This document shows positions 61,851 to 64,000 of a DNA stretch of 64,000 nt, piece after piece. The notes beneath the pieces are model-generated. The model was not told where the DNA came from. It did not search any database and saw only the letters and a program-made list of their open reading frames with translations. Origin of the DNA: Strongyloides papillosus (lineage: Eukaryota > Nematoda > Chromadorea > Rhabditida > Strongyloididae); assembly GCA_005656395.1 (NCBI GenBank), contig SRSI01000028.1, positions 248,001 through 312,000 on the forward strand, given 5' to 3'. The number at the start of each line of letters is the position of its first letter. Position 1 is the stretch's first letter. A program made the translations under genes and the position numbers.

Positions 61851-64000
61851 CTAGGTAGTATTTTTTTCTTTTTTTGATATCTCATCATCTTGGCACTTTT
61901 TTTTAGGCATAAATGAAGAAAAAAATTTGATGAAAATTTATATTGTCATATCTCGGCAATAAATAATTCTACAAACATGTTGTTTATACCGTTAGATAGA
62001 CACTTTTATTCTACACACTTTTGCTGAAGACGCTGTTATAAAATTCTTTCATTTTGACATTCATTTTTGTCAAAAAAGGCAAAATTTTAAAAAAATAATT
62101 TTAAAAAAAAAAATTTTTTTTAAATTTTACTATCACTTACACAGAAAAAAAAATGGGAAAAGTTTTGACAATTAAAGGAAAATGCAAAAAAATTTCCAAC
62201 CTATTAAAAAAATCAACATTTATTCAAATTTTAAAATTATCACGCGACAGCAAAAACGTTTTAAACGATGAGAAATACTAGGTTGTCGCAATATTTCGCT
62301 GTTTTTTTACAACATTACATATGTTTTATATTTTAAGTAAAGTAACTTTTATTTAATCTTAACGTTTTTGATATAATCCTAATCTTAGGATCTATTTTTT
62401 TTCTAATATACATGAAATACACTGTTAAAACTCAATTTCGTGTAAAATTGTTAAGTTTTAACAAAAATCATTGTCCTCAACAATTTACTAACAACAATAA
62501 ATATAAAAAATTCGCAATAATAATAACAAAAAACTAAAAATTATTGTTTAACCACACAAAGCATTAATAATTAGAAATATTACTTTAGTATTTGTTCATA
62601 TATTAACTTTAAATATGTAGAAGATATTTTTTACCATAGATAAAAATGCATATAATATTATAATTTTTCATAGATTTAATTTTTTAAATAGGGTCATTAA
62701 AAGTCATTAGAAATGTTTTTCGGCCTTCAGAAGAGTGTAATTTTATAATAGCTTGTGCACTTATTAATAACTCAAACTATTAAAAATTATTAGTAAAAAT
62801 ATTTTGGTATGTTCAGAATTGCTTTTTATAAAAGTATTTATAATCTTACATAAAATTAAATTGTAATCTTATATTTAAAAAGTATTTTTAGAGTGCAATC
62901 TAAGTTTTAAAATACCAAAAAATGTAATAAAGATTAGAAACTTACTTTAATAACTACTTAATTATTGCTTTAATTTTTATGTACTATATAATTGCGATAA
63001 AATTAGTCGCAAATCAAGGAAATTCAAATTTTGTTAGGTGGGAAAAATTCATTACATTATACGCAAAAATGCTTCCCAATTTTTTTGTGTGTAACCTTTG
63101 TCCAAATTTTTCGTGATTATACTTAAAATGTAGGGAATTAAAAAACTTGGGATGTTTTTTTTTCTTTTCGAATATCGTTTTCATTATTGAGATATTCTAT
63201 TTTGAAGCACTAAAATTTGGGGTGAAAAAATAGCATTTTGGAAAAGTGTCCCAATCTTGAGAATAAGCTTTAAATCTCATTTTTTAAATATTCCATTGTA
63301 AAGAGCACAAGAAATTACGTAAATTTCTGTATTTTAAAGTTTATATCTTTATTTTAAAGGGAGGAATAGGGGTACCAAAAGTCAAGATTTTGCAACACAT
63401 TTAAAGATGTATCTCAAGAACGGGATTTTGCATGAGACTGATATTGCATATTTATATTTACTATTATGGCACAAAAATATCTTTAACAAACTTTTATTAG
63501 AAATCGAAAATTATTTTTTCGAGGTCATCTCTCCTCCATATAATAGTAGGAAGTAGGATTTAACATAGCCTATTATATGTATTTAAACAATTTTTGATTT
63601 CTAATAATTTAAAAAATAGGCTTTTAAAATAAAAAATATTAGGAAATCATGGGTATATAATCTTAAGTTTAATTATCTCAAAGCAGTATAGAAACGCTGA
63701 TGTGATATGGGTATATTTTTTTGGAGGAGACGACGAGTTTTCAGAATATTTATATAGGTTCATATAAGGTTCGCGTTCAACGCTCAAGATATATGGCTTC
63801 AAAAAATTTTCTATTTTTCGGTAATTTAAAATTTTTTTTAATATACTATATCTACACAGTACAAGCATTGTACTGTAAGGGTTTCAAGAATTTCTATTAA
63901 CTACGACTTCATTTTTTGTTAATTTGGAAAATCGCCTTTTCGGGAGGGGTCAAAGTATGCGACTGAGAAAATTAACACAAAACAACATAGTGTAGAAGAT
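61851..64000. other. Non-coding region, probably repeat-derived
   Basis: No gene could be supported on either strand. Stretches such as TATCTCGGCAATAA and TATCTCAAGAACGGGATTTTGCATGA resemble the core of the neighbouring 168-bp repeat and suggest an older interspersed element. Gene density is nil from 56.5 kb to the right edge. Confidence 0.4.

Noticed and set aside
63647..63868. 73-codon minus-strand frame near the right edge
   Set aside because: No recognisable domain. It lies in repeat-like sequence and has no supporting exon nearby.

Overview
This window is AT-rich nuclear DNA from a nematode, most likely a member of the Strongyloididae (Strongyloides-like). The main reasons are the strongly A/T-biased non-coding DNA, compact genes with many introns of only 43-60 bp and GT-AG borders, a cuticle collagen with the usual nematode processing site, probable spliced-leader acceptor sites just before several start codons, and nematode-type families (a DUF273 putative glycosyltransferase and a GT49 enzyme). 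The species assignment is inference. No rRNA, tRNA, CRISPR array or prokaryotic gene structure was seen.

Layout. 0-8 kb: the 5' part of a TTC38-like gene (-), a cuticle collagen (+), CFAP20/BUG22 (-) and a Cys-loop anion-channel subunit (+). 12-26 kb: two large signalling or scaffold genes, an ACK-family tyrosine kinase (SAM, kinase, SH3, CRIB) and a KIND-FERM-triple-PDZ protein, separated by about 6 kb of featureless DNA. 29-37 kb: an RNF11-like membrane RING-H2 protein, an M13 (neprilysin-like) metalloprotease with two candidate first exons, and MON1/SAND-1 (-). A desert of about 6 kb follows. 42.7-54.2 kb: a divergent WNK kinase, a DUF273 putative glycosyltransferase and a GT49 (B4GAT1/LARGE-like) glycosyltransferase, with what look like decayed coding fragments between the last two.

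From about 54.4 kb the character changes. A minus-strand gene there looks dead: it has an in-frame stop, a frameshift and an 890-bp hAT-like non-autonomous transposon inserted with an 8-bp target duplication. To its right the window holds no convincing gene but many repeats: a GC-richer tandem repeat of about 74 bp, a 1.06-kb foldback element with terminal inverted repeats of about 200 bp, a 168-bp tandem duplication, a short hairpin and dispersed short repeats.

The genes do not form a pathway or operon; strands alternate and spacing is large. Exon joins were deduced by hand from splice sites and reading-frame continuity, and every multi-exon model given as a CDS closes in frame. The best leads are the WNK paralogue, which has substitutions at the chloride-sensing and activation-loop positions, and the transposon-split pseudogene with its well-defined mobile element.
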